Source of the DNA: Anaerolineales bacterium
GTDB taxonomy: Bacteria; Chloroflexota; Anaerolineae; Anaerolineales; Villigracilaceae
Direction: 5' to 3'
Length of the DNA: 6,848 nucleotides
Assembly: GCA_016928525.1 (NCBI GenBank)
Contig: JAFGKO010000135.1
Location: 1-6,848, forward strand
The notes below the pieces were generated by a model, which was given only the letters and a program-made list of their open reading frames with translations, did no database searches and was not told the origin of the DNA. Below, in pieces: positions 1-6,499 of the stretch. The position numbers were made by a program, and so were the translations under genes. Within the stretch, counting starts at the first letter, position 1. The number at the start of each line of letters is the position of its first letter.

Positions 1-16
1 CGGTATACTTGAGGTC

Positions 17-65
17 GGTCGGGTAAGTTTGGCTGAATTTGGTCATTCTCCAATCTTACTCGACC
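17..65. repeat. Inverted repeat, 11-bp stem with one G-T pair
   Basis: The arm ggtcgggtaag (17-27) pairs with cttactcgacc (55-65) over 11 positions, with one G-T wobble (22 with 60). After one T-T mismatch the pairing continues for four more pairs (29-32 with 50-53). No T-tract follows on either strand, so it does not look like an intrinsic terminator. What lies to its left is outside the window. Its role is unknown; it could be the 3' end of an upstream transcript or simply a chance hairpin. Confidence 0.35.
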
Positions 66-184
66 ACTTAAGAAACACTCTCTTAGAGCCACCGGCGAAT
101 TGACATGCCCGGCAATTACCAGGGCATCGACCAAATCCAGAATTGCGGCTGGTCGCCAGACCACTTTTTGGTATACTGCTTCTC

Positions 185-236
185 GGAACTCGCTGAGGTG
201 TGTTTTTGTCACAAAAAACAATTATCAGCAAGTTCC
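185..236. repeat. Nested inverted repeat upstream of the cyclase gene
   Basis: The outer arms, 185-196 (ggaactcgctga) and 225-236 (tcagcaagttcc), match as inverted copies at 11 of 12 positions. Inside them lies a second near-perfect palindrome at 201-220, with core tttttgt-c-acaaaaa at 203-217. The right arm ends within one copy of a 10-bp direct repeat, ccactttttg (161-170 and 235-244). As RNA this would fold into a long hairpin; as DNA the inner dyad could be a protein-binding site. It ends 71 bp before the cyclase start, so it could be an operator, a 5' leader element or a remnant of a small palindromic insertion. The structure is directly visible; the function is not. Confidence 0.5.
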
Positions 237-281
237 ACTTTTTGTTAAGGTCCAATTACATTTTGAACTCTAAACTCAAGT

Positions 282-296
282 TAGAATAGTTATAAG
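282..296 (+). promoter_or_regulatory. Possible -10 elements of the cyclase gene
   Basis: Two -10-like hexamers lie just before the cyclase start: tagaat (282-287) and tataag (291-296). The best -35-like match is ttgaac at 263-268, but the spacers (13 and 22 bp) are both non-standard. If the second hexamer is used, transcription would begin near 302-304 and the message would be almost leaderless. The call is weak and rests on composition and position only. Confidence 0.2.
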
Positions 297-307
297 TACT
301 GGCAAAT

Positions 308-3300
308 ATGACTATAAACCTTATTCCAATCAGCCTCATCTTTCTTTCGGCTTTCTACGCAGGGGCAGGTTTGCTCATTTGGGGGCGACGTCCCGGCCTG
401 GCAATTACGCCTTTTGCCTGGATGATGTTCAGCATTGTCGTATGGTCCCTGGGATACGGTCTCGAACTTCTATCGCCGGGTTTGAGTGGGAAATTGTTCT
501 GGGCAAAGGTAGAGATTTTCGGCATTGCCAATGTTTCCGTCTTTTTGTTTTCTTTCAGCGCAGCCTATACAGGTTATAGCCATCTGTTGACCAGGCGAAA
601 TCAGACGTTTCTCTGGATTATTCCCTCTGTTACCATCTTGTTGGCCTGGACAAACCAATATCACTCTTTGATCTGGAGAACAACAACCGTTGGAAATGCC
701 GGGGCGCTTTCATTCCTGGCAGCTGATTTTGGAAATTGGTTCTGGTTACAAACAGCCTATTCGTACACGCTTACTATACTTGCTTCTGTCTTCCTGATTT
801 TGGAGGTGGTCCGCTCCCCAAGGCCATATAACCTTCAGGCAGGGGTTGTCCTATTGGGCGCTTTATTCCCATGGGTGGGAAGTTTTCTTTATCTGAGTGG
901 CACACTCCTCCCCGGTATCGATATTACTCCTTTTGCATTTGTTCCCACTGTAGTCCTGATGACATGGGGAATCCTGCGTTATCGTTTGCTTGGCGTTTTG
1001 CCGATGGCGCCAGCCATGATATTGCATGAGTTGCAAGATGGCGTCGTTGTCATAGATAATCGCAAACGTATACTTTACCTTAATACCCTTGCTGAACAGA
1101 TTCTTCAAACCACCTCGGAAGAAGCCGTAGGACAACCGATAGAATCCGTGCAAGTTCCTTGCCTGGAAACATTACAACGCCTGATCGAACAAAAAGAACC
1201 ATTTGTGGAAAAAGAGTTCAGATTAGATGGTCAAAAAAGGTTTTTTGATGTTCGAGTCTCGCCTTTATCGGCAAAAGGATGGGGTACGAACGCCACAGAT
1301 GCCAGTCACCTGATTATCTTCAGGGATATTCACCAGAGAAAACAACTCGAATTGAACTTGCAACGCCGTGAAGCCATTATGGAAGCGCTTACCCTGGCTT
1401 CGCAACAATTCTTGCGCGCCTCTGCCTGGGAAGCAAATATCCCGGTCTTCCTGGAGCGCATCGGTCAGGCGGCTGAAGTCGGCAGGGCATACGTATTCCA
1501 AAATTATGAAGGGCCGGAGAGCCGGTTTTATACCAGTCAATGCTATGAATGGACTGCCCCCGGCGTAGAACCACAAATCGATAATCCGGCCTATCAGCAT
1601 ATTCCCATTCAAGACATCGGCCCTGCCGGTTGGCACCAAGAACTCAGTCAGGAAAGGATGGTCACAACTCGAATCTGGGAACTCCCTGAAGATGATAAAG
1701 CTTCTTTCGTTGAAAGAGGTGTACGTTCAACCGTCGTCGTGCCGATCTTTGTGGAAAGGCGTTGGTGGGGTTTTCTTGGACTTGAAGATTATGTCAACGA
1801 ACGCAAATGGAGCAAAGCAGAATTGGATGCGTTGCAAACTGCCGCCGATATCTTCAGCGCTTCCGAAATCCGCGCGCGCAACGAAAATGTCCTGCACCGC
1901 CGCCAGCGGAGCCTGAACCTGCTTCACGAAATCGTCGCCTCTGCCCTTCAAACTACTGACCGTAAATCTATGGCTCAAACCATCGTGAACAACTTAGGAA
2001 ACATGGTCAATGCCGACGGCTGTTTTCTTTCTCTATGGGAGGAGGCCAACGAGAAATTTACCCCTTTGGCGGCGTACGGTCCATATAGCAAGGTATATCT
2101 GTCCCTGACCACAAAGCCAGGCGAACCGACATTGACGGCATCAGCGCTGGCAGCAGGCCACACCCTGATCGTTGATGATATTTCAAATACTTCCTATTTG
2201 AGTCGCCGCATCGCTGCCATGCTCCCCTTCCGTTCAGTCATGGTCTTGCCGCTCACAGCGGGGCAAAAAAAGTTAGGCGCTATCCTGCTTGCATATGCAG
2301 ATTTGCATCGTTTTCAACCTGAGGAAATCTCCATTGGCGAGCAGGCGGCCAGCCTGATTGCTCTGACATTGGAAAAATTCTATGCCGTAGAGGATGCCAG
2401 CAAACGAGCCGAAGAAGCTGAAATTCTGCGCAAAGCCGGCGCAACCGTGGCAGCTACCTTGCACTCGGAGGAAGCCATCGATCGCATCCTCGAGCAGCTT
2501 TCCCTGGTGATCCCCTATGATAGCGCTTCCGTGCAACTGCTTCGAGGCAATGAACTGGAGATTGTCGGTGGCCGTGGCTGGGACATCCCAACGAAAGTGC
2601 TGGGCTTGCGTTTTCCCGTACCTGGCGACAATCCTAACACTGTTGTGTTACAAACAGGTAGACCTTATATCCTTCGTGATGCTGTCAATGCCCATTCCAG
2701 CTTCAGGGAAGATGGCCCGCATAACCATATCCGCTCCTGGCTGGGTGTGCCCATGATCGTCCGTGGACAAATCATAGGACTACTGACCATCGACAGCACA
2801 GAACTCAATTACTTTACAAACGAACATCTCAAAATGGCGAACACCTTTGCAGATCAAGTTGCCATCGCCCTCGAAAACGCGCGTTTGTTCGAAGAAGTGC
2901 AGAACCTGGCTCTAACGGATGCGCTCACCGGTCTCTATAACCGGCGCGGGCTGTTCGAAATCGGTCAAATCGAATTCACACGAACGCGCCGCCTGGAAAG
3001 ACCTTTTTCTGTCATCATGATTGACATCGATCGTTTCAAGCGTATTAATGACCAGTTTGGACATCTTGCCGGCGATCAAGTGTTGCAGTTCATAGCTGCT
3101 GATCTGCGTAACGCAGTCCGTGACGCCGACATTGTGGGACGCTATGGTGGCGAAGAGTTCGCCATTTTTCTGTCGGATTCAGATGGCGCTGCCGCAATGA
3201 AATTGGCTGAAAGATTTCGGGAGACGATCGAAACAACCCCTTTTCGGTTTGAAGAAAATGTAATCGGGTTTACGGTCAGTTTGGGGGTGGCCGAGTATAA

Positions 3301-3400
3301 CGAACACAACCCTAACCTTGAAACCCTGGTTGCCCGCGCCGACCAGGCTCTGTATGTTGCCAAACACAGGGGGCGCAATCGCGTTGTATTGGGAAAATAA
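308..3400 (+). CDS. Membrane sensor diguanylate cyclase (7TM-PAS-GAF-GAF-GAF-GGDEF)
   Basis: Predicted to make the second messenger cyclic di-GMP from two GTP in response to sensed signals, at the inner membrane. Residues ~5-228 form about seven hydrophobic helices and carry the TNxxHxLxW-type signature (T115-W123) of the seven-helix N-terminal domain known from histidine kinases (HisKA_7TM). A PAS domain follows (~237-341, beginning MILHELQDGVVVID), then three GAF-like modules (~360-520, ~545-690, ~715-862), which usually bind small ligands or dimerise. The GGDEF domain starts near L869 (LTDALTGLYNRRG). It has metal-binding D906 in MIDIDRFK, active-site GGEEF at 947-951 and the inhibitory RxxD site at 938-941 (RDAD) spaced five residues before it. 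All key residues are present, so the enzyme should be active and feedback-inhibited. No histidine kinase or EAL domain is present. I saw no CH-type chromophore cysteine in the GAF modules. The ATG at 308 has only a weak ribosome binding site but begins the first membrane helix directly. The ligand is unknown. Confidence 0.93.
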   Translation: MTINLIPISLIFLSAFYAGAGLLIWGRRPGLAITPFAWMMFSIVVWSLGYGLELLSPGLSGKLFWAKVEIFGIANVSVFLFSFSAAYTGYSHLLTRRNQTFLWIIPSVTILLAWTNQYHSLIWRTTTVGNAGALSFLAADFGNWFWLQTAYSYTLTILASVFLILEVVRSPRPYNLQAGVVLLGALFPWVGSFLYLSGTLLPGIDITPFAFVPTVVLMTWGILRYRLLGVLPMAPAMILHELQDGVVVIDNRKRILYLNTLAEQILQTTSEEAVGQPIESVQVPCLETLQRLIEQKEPFVEKEFRLDGQKRFFDVRVSPLSAKGWGTNATDASHLIIFRDIHQRKQLELNLQRREAIMEALTLASQQFLRASAWEANIPVFLERIGQAAEVGRAYVFQNYEGPESRFYTSQCYEWTAPGVEPQIDNPAYQHIPIQDIGPAGWHQELSQERMVTTRIWELPEDDKASFVERGVRSTVVVPIFVERRWWGFLGLEDYVNERKWSKAELDALQTAADIFSASEIRARNENVLHRRQRSLNLLHEIVASALQTTDRKSMAQTIVNNLGNMVNADGCFLSLWEEANEKFTPLAAYGPYSKVYLSLTTKPGEPTLTASALAAGHTLIVDDISNTSYLSRRIAAMLPFRSVMVLPLTAGQKKLGAILLAYADLHRFQPEEISIGEQAASLIALTLEKFYAVEDASKRAEEAEILRKAGATVAATLHSEEAIDRILEQLSLVIPYDSASVQLLRGNELEIVGGRGWDIPTKVLGLRFPVPGDNPNTVVLQTGRPYILRDAVNAHSSFREDGPHNHIRSWLGVPMIVRGQIIGLLTIDSTELNYFTNEHLKMANTFADQVAIALENARLFEEVQNLALTDALTGLYNRRGLFEIGQIEFTRTRRLERPFSVIMIDIDRFKRINDQFGHLAGDQVLQFIAADLRNAVRDADIVGRYGGEEFAIFLSDSDGAAAMKLAERFRETIETTPFRFEENVIGFTVSLGVAEYNEHNPNLETLVARADQALYVAKHRGRNRVVLGK

Positions 3401-3405
3401 GTTTT

Positions 3406-4170
3406 CTATACATTAAAAATCAACGAGCAGCACGTTACTGCACCTTCAGCTTTTGCAAGTTCATCGGCATCCACTATCAGCAAATTAATCCCCGCTTTTT
3501 CCAATTTTGCTTTCGTCTTCGGGAATGATGATGGATAGATGATCGTATCGCCCACCAGTATTGCATTGGCCGCGTATGATTCGGACGGATCGACTTCGAT
3601 GAACTGCATGCCGGGGAAATCATCCCTTGAAACCCACTCAGGATTGATCAGCAACGTATCTTTGCTGACTTGTGTGACCGCAGACTTGAGATGCAGACAG
3701 CCCGTCACGTTCACTGCGCGGACCTGGTAGCCGCGAGGCTCAAGAATGGCCTTTATCTGCTCGATGGCATTTTCCGTACTACGGCTCGAGATGCCAACGT
3801 ACACTGTCCGACCCACAGTCAAGATGTCCCCCCCGTCCACGCTGCCGGGCGGCTGGATGCGGAAGATTTCCCGGTAGGGAGCCAGAGCTTTTTCAACGGA
3901 AGCAACTTCAGGGCGTCGGGAGGCTGCGCCGGGATTCAGCATAATAGCGCATTCGTCCAGCACCAGCGCCGCGTCTTCCACGAAGACCGAATCCGGCAAG
4001 TCCGGTTCTGCCTCCAGAGAAATGACATTCAATCCCAATGCGCGCAAGGCATTCTCATATTGTTCGTGCTGCGCGCAAGCGCGTTCGTAGGCGATTGGTT
4101 CACGTGCGATGTGGGTAAGTTCACACTGATTGATGGCCGGGCTGACCTGACGGGTGATGGCGAGTTTCAT
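3406..4170 (-). CDS. Dimethylarginine dimethylaminohydrolase (DDAH)
   Basis: Predicted cytosolic enzyme of the amidinotransferase/arginine deiminase fold that hydrolyses N-omega-methylated arginines to L-citrulline and (di)methylamine. The 254 residues equal the length of the Pseudomonas aeruginosa enzyme. Numbering aligns with the known active site: L18 (QCELTH), D60 and E65 (DSVFVED), R85, R130, H160 (GCLHLKS) and the nucleophile C247 in TCCS near the C-terminus. VDGGD at 111-115 is the family's conserved acidic loop. The TCCS ending resembles the mammalian DDAH1 active site. I chose the ATG at 4170 because GGAG (4180-4177) sits 6 nt before it; an in-frame ATG at 4182 would add only four residues and has no comparable site. 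It is the last gene of the minus-strand cluster, separated from the nucleosidase by a palindromic repeat, so it may be co-transcribed or have its own promoter. A related amidinohydrolase acting on another arginine-like substrate cannot be excluded. Confidence 0.9.
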   Translation of the reverse strand: MKLAITRQVSPAINQCELTHIAREPIAYERACAQHEQYENALRALGLNVISLEAEPDLPDSVFVEDAALVLDECAIMLNPGAASRRPEVASVEKALAPYREIFRIQPPGSVDGGDILTVGRTVYVGISSRSTENAIEQIKAILEPRGYQVRAVNVTGCLHLKSAVTQVSKDTLLINPEWVSRDDFPGMQFIEVDPSESYAANAILVGDTIIYPSSFPKTKAKLEKAGINLLIVDADELAKAEGAVTCCSLIFNV

Positions 4171-4180
4171 ATGATTCTCC
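4171..4180 (-). promoter_or_regulatory. Ribosome binding site deciding the DDAH start
   Basis: GGAG at 4180-4177 on the minus strand lies 6 nt before the ATG at 4170. It overlaps the upstream in-frame ATG (4182-4180), which argues that the internal ATG is the real start. Confidence 0.6.
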
Positions 4181-4188
4181 ATTGTTTG

Positions 4189-4295
4189 CTGTCATTGCGA
4201 GCGACTATTGGGAGCGTGGCAATCTCCTCCCAGCAGGAGATTGCTTCGTCGCAGAGTTTATACTGAGCCTGCCGAAGTGCTCCTCGCAATGACAG
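4189..4295. repeat. Intergenic palindromic repeat with nested hairpin (MITE/REP-like)
   Basis: Perfect 13-bp terminal inverted repeats, ctgtcattgcgag (4189-4201) and ctcgcaatgacag (4283-4295), enclose a second perfect 10-bp hairpin, gcaatctcct (4219-4228) and aggagattgc (4235-4244), with a 6-nt loop. A weaker pair, gcgac/gtcgc (4201-4205, 4248-4252), extends the inner stem. Near the right end (4263-4276) is a ctgagcctgccgaag-like segment. From memory, both the gtcattgcgag/gcaatctc and the ctgagcctg-cgaag motifs recur as dispersed intergenic repeats in many environmental bacterial genomes, including Chloroflexota. The element begins directly after the nucleosidase stop codon and ends 18 nt before the DDAH start. 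It encodes no protein. In RNA read from the minus strand it would form a stable structure, but no T-tract follows the inner hairpin, so it is not a typical intrinsic terminator. Confidence 0.85.
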
Positions 4296-5066
4296 TTAGA
4301 AATATAAATGTTTGACTGTAAGGCCATTATTGATTAGTTCTTTGAGCGCATCGATGCCGATTTTTAGGTGCATATCCAGATATTCTTGCGTGACCTTCTT
4401 GTCGCTTGCGGCGGTCTTGATGCCTTCCGGGATCATCGGCTGGTCTGAGACAAGTAGCAGCGCGCCGGTGGGGATTTCGTTGTAAAAGCCGGTGCTGAAT
4501 AGCGTAGCCGTTTCCATATCAACCGCCATGACGCGGATCTGGCGTAAATATTTCTTGAATGTTTCATCGTGCTCCCATACACGCCGGTTGGTGGTGTAGA
4601 CCGTACCCGTCCAGTAGTCCTGGTCGTGGTTGCGGATGGTGGTCGAGATGGCCTTTTGCAGGTTGAAGGCCGGTAAGGCCGGGACTTCGGGCGGGAAATA
4701 GTCGTTGGAGGTTCCCTCGCCGCGGATGGCGGCAATCGGTAGGATCAGGTCGCCAATCTTGTTCTTTTTCTTGAGCCCGCCGCATTTACCCAGAAAGAGC
4801 GCGGCTTTGGGTTGGATAGCACTCAGCAAATCCATCACTGTAGCAGCGTTGGCGCTGCCCATGCCAAAGTTTATCAGCGTGATGCCCTCGGCGGTGAGGT
4901 TGGGCATGGGCTTTTCACGTCCGCGGATAGGGACGTTGTACCACTCCGCAAACACTTGCAGGTAATCTTCGAAGTTGACCAGCAGGATGTATTTGCCGAA
5001 TTCTTCCAGCGGGGTATCGGTATAGCGTGGCAGCCAGTTGGCTACAATTTCATCTTTTGTTTTCAT
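4296..5066 (-). CDS. amn: AMP nucleosidase, short form (phosphorylase superfamily)
   Basis: Predicted to hydrolyse AMP to adenine and ribose 5-phosphate in the cytosol, a purine salvage and AMP-level control reaction. The 256-residue protein has the purine nucleoside phosphorylase/uridine phosphorylase fold. Visible elements are the glycine-rich phosphate-binding turn NFGMGSANAA (66-75), FLGKCGG (91-97), the ribose-binding VDMETA (182-187) and the catalytic aspartate in VSDQP (D208). The C-terminal region IPEGIKTAASDKKVT followed by DMHLKIGIDALKEL closely resembles the short AMP nucleosidases known from Bacteroidota. Unlike E. coli Amn (about 480 residues), it lacks the N-terminal regulatory domain. 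I chose the ATG at 5066, 5 nt after AAGGTGG (5078-5072); the adjacent ATG at 5069 and the GTG at 5075 are alternatives differing by one to three residues. It starts 12 nt after the phosphatase stop. A different nucleotide or nucleoside substrate remains possible. Confidence 0.85.
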   Translation of the reverse strand: MKTKDEIVANWLPRYTDTPLEEFGKYILLVNFEDYLQVFAEWYNVPIRGREKPMPNLTAEGITLINFGMGSANAATVMDLLSAIQPKAALFLGKCGGLKKKNKIGDLILPIAAIRGEGTSNDYFPPEVPALPAFNLQKAISTTIRNHDQDYWTGTVYTTNRRVWEHDETFKKYLRQIRVMAVDMETATLFSTGFYNEIPTGALLLVSDQPMIPEGIKTAASDKKVTQEYLDMHLKIGIDALKELINNGLTVKHLYF

Positions 5067-5071
5067 CATAA

Positions 5072-5078
5072 CCACCTT
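5072..5078 (-). promoter_or_regulatory. Ribosome binding site of the AMP nucleosidase gene
   Basis: AAGGTGG (5078-5072, minus) directly follows the TAA of the phosphatase gene (5081-5079). It lies 5 nt before the ATG at 5066 and 2 nt before the ATG at 5069. This position favours 5066 and suggests translational coupling to the upstream gene. Confidence 0.5.
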
Positions 5079-5684
5079 TTACGCGCAGATTTGATTGAAG
5101 CGGATCAACTTCCACTTCCCGTATTCCGGCTGATAGCTGATTTCTGTGATGCCGCAAAAATCCACGTAGAAGTCCCAGCGGTTGTAGACGGGGTTGTTTG
5201 TGAGCTGACACATCAGAATGCGGATCAGGCCCTCGTGGCAGACGATGACCGTGTTTTCATCCTCGTGCAACTCCCGTTTTTCGTTCAGGAAGCCAGCGAT
5301 GCGCTTGCGCGCTTCTTCCCCGGTCTCGCCCGCGGGAAAGCGGAAGTCGGTCGCTCTCTCGCGAAAGGCCTGCCATTCTGCCGGGAATCTCTGCCGTATC
5401 TCTGCATCGGAGGCTCCGTCGAACAGGCCATTGTCGATTTCGTTCAGACGCTCGTCGACTATCGGGTGCAGGTTGAAGTGTTTGGCAACAGGTGCGATGG
5501 TCTGCCCTGTCCGCAAGTAGGCGCTGACGTAAATTTTTGAAATCTCTTTGTCTGCAAAGTACGAGACCAACTTTTCGGCCTGCTCCTGCCCCTTCTGGCT
5601 GATGGGCTCATCCTGGTGGCGCAATTTGGGGTTGAAGAAATCCCCCTTTTCCTTGTCGGCATGACGTATGATGTAAAAGGTCAT
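5079..5684 (-). CDS. Histidine phosphatase superfamily protein (phosphoglycerate mutase-like)
   Basis: A 201-residue protein of the branch-1 histidine phosphatase (phosphoglycerate mutase-like) family, which transfers phosphate through a histidine. The nucleophile is H8 in IIRHADK (RHA rather than the commoner RHG). The other active-site residues are R7, R58 in SAYLRTGQT, the proton donor E82 in LNEIDNGLFDG and H150 in VCHEG. FPAGETGEE (116-124) matches the usual P-x-GES-like segment. Small members of this family act on many substrates (sugar phosphates, nucleotides, cofactor intermediates), so the substrate cannot be read from sequence. I chose the ATG at 5684: it follows the methyltransferase TAA by one base and has AGAAGG (5696-5691) 6 nt upstream, whereas the longer alternative starts with TTG at 5702. 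No signal peptide is visible, so it should be cytosolic. Coupling with an AMP nucleosidase hints at nucleotide or ribose-phosphate metabolism, which is inference only. Confidence 0.88.
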   Translation of the reverse strand: MTFYIIRHADKEKGDFFNPKLRHQDEPISQKGQEQAEKLVSYFADKEISKIYVSAYLRTGQTIAPVAKHFNLHPIVDERLNEIDNGLFDGASDAEIRQRFPAEWQAFRERATDFRFPAGETGEEARKRIAGFLNEKRELHEDENTVIVCHEGLIRILMCQLTNNPVYNRWDFYVDFCGITEISYQPEYGKWKLIRFNQICA

Positions 5685-5696
5685 ATTAGGCCTTCT
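5685..5696 (-). promoter_or_regulatory. Ribosome binding site of the phosphatase gene inside the methyltransferase 3' end
   Basis: AGAAGG (5696-5691, minus) lies within the last methyltransferase codons, 6 nt before the ATG at 5684, and the TAA stop falls in the spacer. This stop/start arrangement is typical of translational coupling. Confidence 0.55.
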
Positions 5697-6480
5697 TTGC
5701 AACCCATATCATCTGGTCGGATTCATCCGTTAGCGCTGCCTTGTAGAAATCGCCATAAACAGCTTTGATTTTATAACCTGTGCGCTTCAACAGGTGCTCC
5801 ATCTCGAAACGGAAAACGCAGTGCAAGGGCATGGGCTCCCGTTGCCAGCGCTGGACCGTAGCCCCCGTGGGACCGAGTTCTTCCCAGACAGTTGTCACAG
5901 TAGCGGTTTGCGTCGAGCGTTTGAACGTCCATTCGTGGGCTGTGCGGATCGTATGGCCGGTCAGCGGATGTTTCAGTTCGCGCCACTCCGAAAACTTGCC
6001 TGTCGCCTGGTGGGGCAGGCTTCCCAGCCAGTCGATGTCCTGGTGGTCCAAGTGTACGACCAGCAGCCCATCAGGACTCAGGTGCCGTTTGATACAATCC
6101 AGGCATGACACTTGGTCGTCTGGTGTAAGCATAAATTGGAAGGAGTGGCCGGGTATGATCGCAAACCCAAAGGCTTGGCCAAGATTAAATGAGCGCATAT
6201 CCCCGGTTTCCCAATGGACGTTTTGGATGCCAGCGCTCTTTTCGCGGGCAACCTTCAGCAACTCCACTGAGAGATCGAGACCGATAACCTCCACGCCCGT
6301 TTTTGCAAGCTGCAGGGCAACACGCCCGGTCCCGCAGGCTATTTCGAGCACATTTCCGGATATGGCTCTGGTCGCCTGCACCAGTTCGCGATAGAAATCG
6401 ATCTCGCCGGGCCAACCGGGGACAACGACATCATAAAGTTGAGCATATAATTCTTGAGAGGCTGGTTTTACTGACTCCAT
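5686..6480 (-). CDS. Class I SAM-dependent methyltransferase
   Basis: A 264-residue Rossmann-fold methyltransferase that transfers a methyl group from S-adenosylmethionine; the acceptor is unknown. Motif I is VLEIACGTGRVAL (44-56). D69 in VIGLDLS at the end of strand beta-2 should bind the SAM ribose, and GDM (93-95) follows in the motif III region. The start, ELYAQLYD, is common in small-molecule methyltransferases of the Methyltransf_25/11 type. The C-terminal half (~150-264) has several beta strands rich in W, H and T, and is likely the acceptor-binding part. I chose the ATG at 6480, with a modest purine-rich AAGAGA 9-10 nt upstream; a TTG at 6525 would add 15 residues that do not resemble the family's start. 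It is followed after one base by the phosphatase gene. Nothing in the sequence shows that it makes the methylarginine substrate of the nearby DDAH; it does not look like a protein arginine methyltransferase. Confidence 0.87.
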   Translation of the reverse strand: MESVKPASQELYAQLYDVVVPGWPGEIDFYRELVQATRAISGNVLEIACGTGRVALQLAKTGVEVIGLDLSVELLKVAREKSAGIQNVHWETGDMRSFNLGQAFGFAIIPGHSFQFMLTPDDQVSCLDCIKRHLSPDGLLVVHLDHQDIDWLGSLPHQATGKFSEWRELKHPLTGHTIRTAHEWTFKRSTQTATVTTVWEELGPTGATVQRWQREPMPLHCVFRFEMEHLLKRTGYKIKAVYGDFYKAALTDESDQMIWVAKKA

Positions 6481-6499
6481 GTCGGTCGGTCTCTTCGCA

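Larger units (their letters stand above)
1..307. other. Non-coding upstream region rich in inverted repeats
   Basis: No convincing gene lies in this stretch. The longest open frame (255-43, minus) starts with TTG, has no clear ribosome binding site and reads as a low-complexity peptide that I do not recognise, so I treat it as chance. Several base-pairing segments are visible: 17-27 with 55-65, 105-110 with 122-127 (atgccc/gggcat), 149-152 with 156-159, and the larger nested structure at 185-236. An 8-bp direct repeat (ggtatact) occurs at 2-9 and 170-177, and a 10-bp direct repeat (ccactttttg) at 161-170 and 235-244. I looked for a tRNA T-arm and for a GEMM-type c-di-GMP riboswitch core and saw neither. 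The region must hold the promoter of the cyclase gene at 308. Confidence 0.5.

Noticed and set aside
43..255. Minus-strand open frame of 70 codons with cysteines (CPGNCRAC)
   Set aside because: It starts with TTG without a ribosome binding site, overlaps the nested inverted repeats, has no recognised domain and reads as translated non-coding DNA.
1..307. c-di-GMP riboswitch or other known riboswitch upstream of the cyclase
   Set aside because: I could not find the conserved GEMM core segments or a terminator-like expression platform; only generic hairpins are visible.
308..3400. Phytochrome or cyanobacteriochrome photosensor in the GAF modules
   Set aside because: I see no cysteine-histidine chromophore motif in any of the three GAF-like segments.
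4219..4244. Intrinsic terminator after the AMP nucleosidase
   Set aside because: The hairpin is strong but is not followed by a T-tract on either strand, and it sits inside a larger palindromic element.
3670..4266. 198-codon open frame on the plus strand
   Set aside because: It lies entirely antisense to the DDAH gene and the palindromic repeat. DDAH has complete catalytic residues, so this frame is a shadow.
4812..5540. 242-codon open frame on the plus strand
   Set aside because: It is antisense across the AMP nucleosidase and phosphatase genes, both of which have intact family motifs, and its own translation shows no recognisable domain.
5780..6394. 204-codon open frame on the plus strand
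   Set aside because: It is antisense to the methyltransferase, whose SAM-binding motifs are clear. The translation is rich in R, S and W, with no domain pattern.
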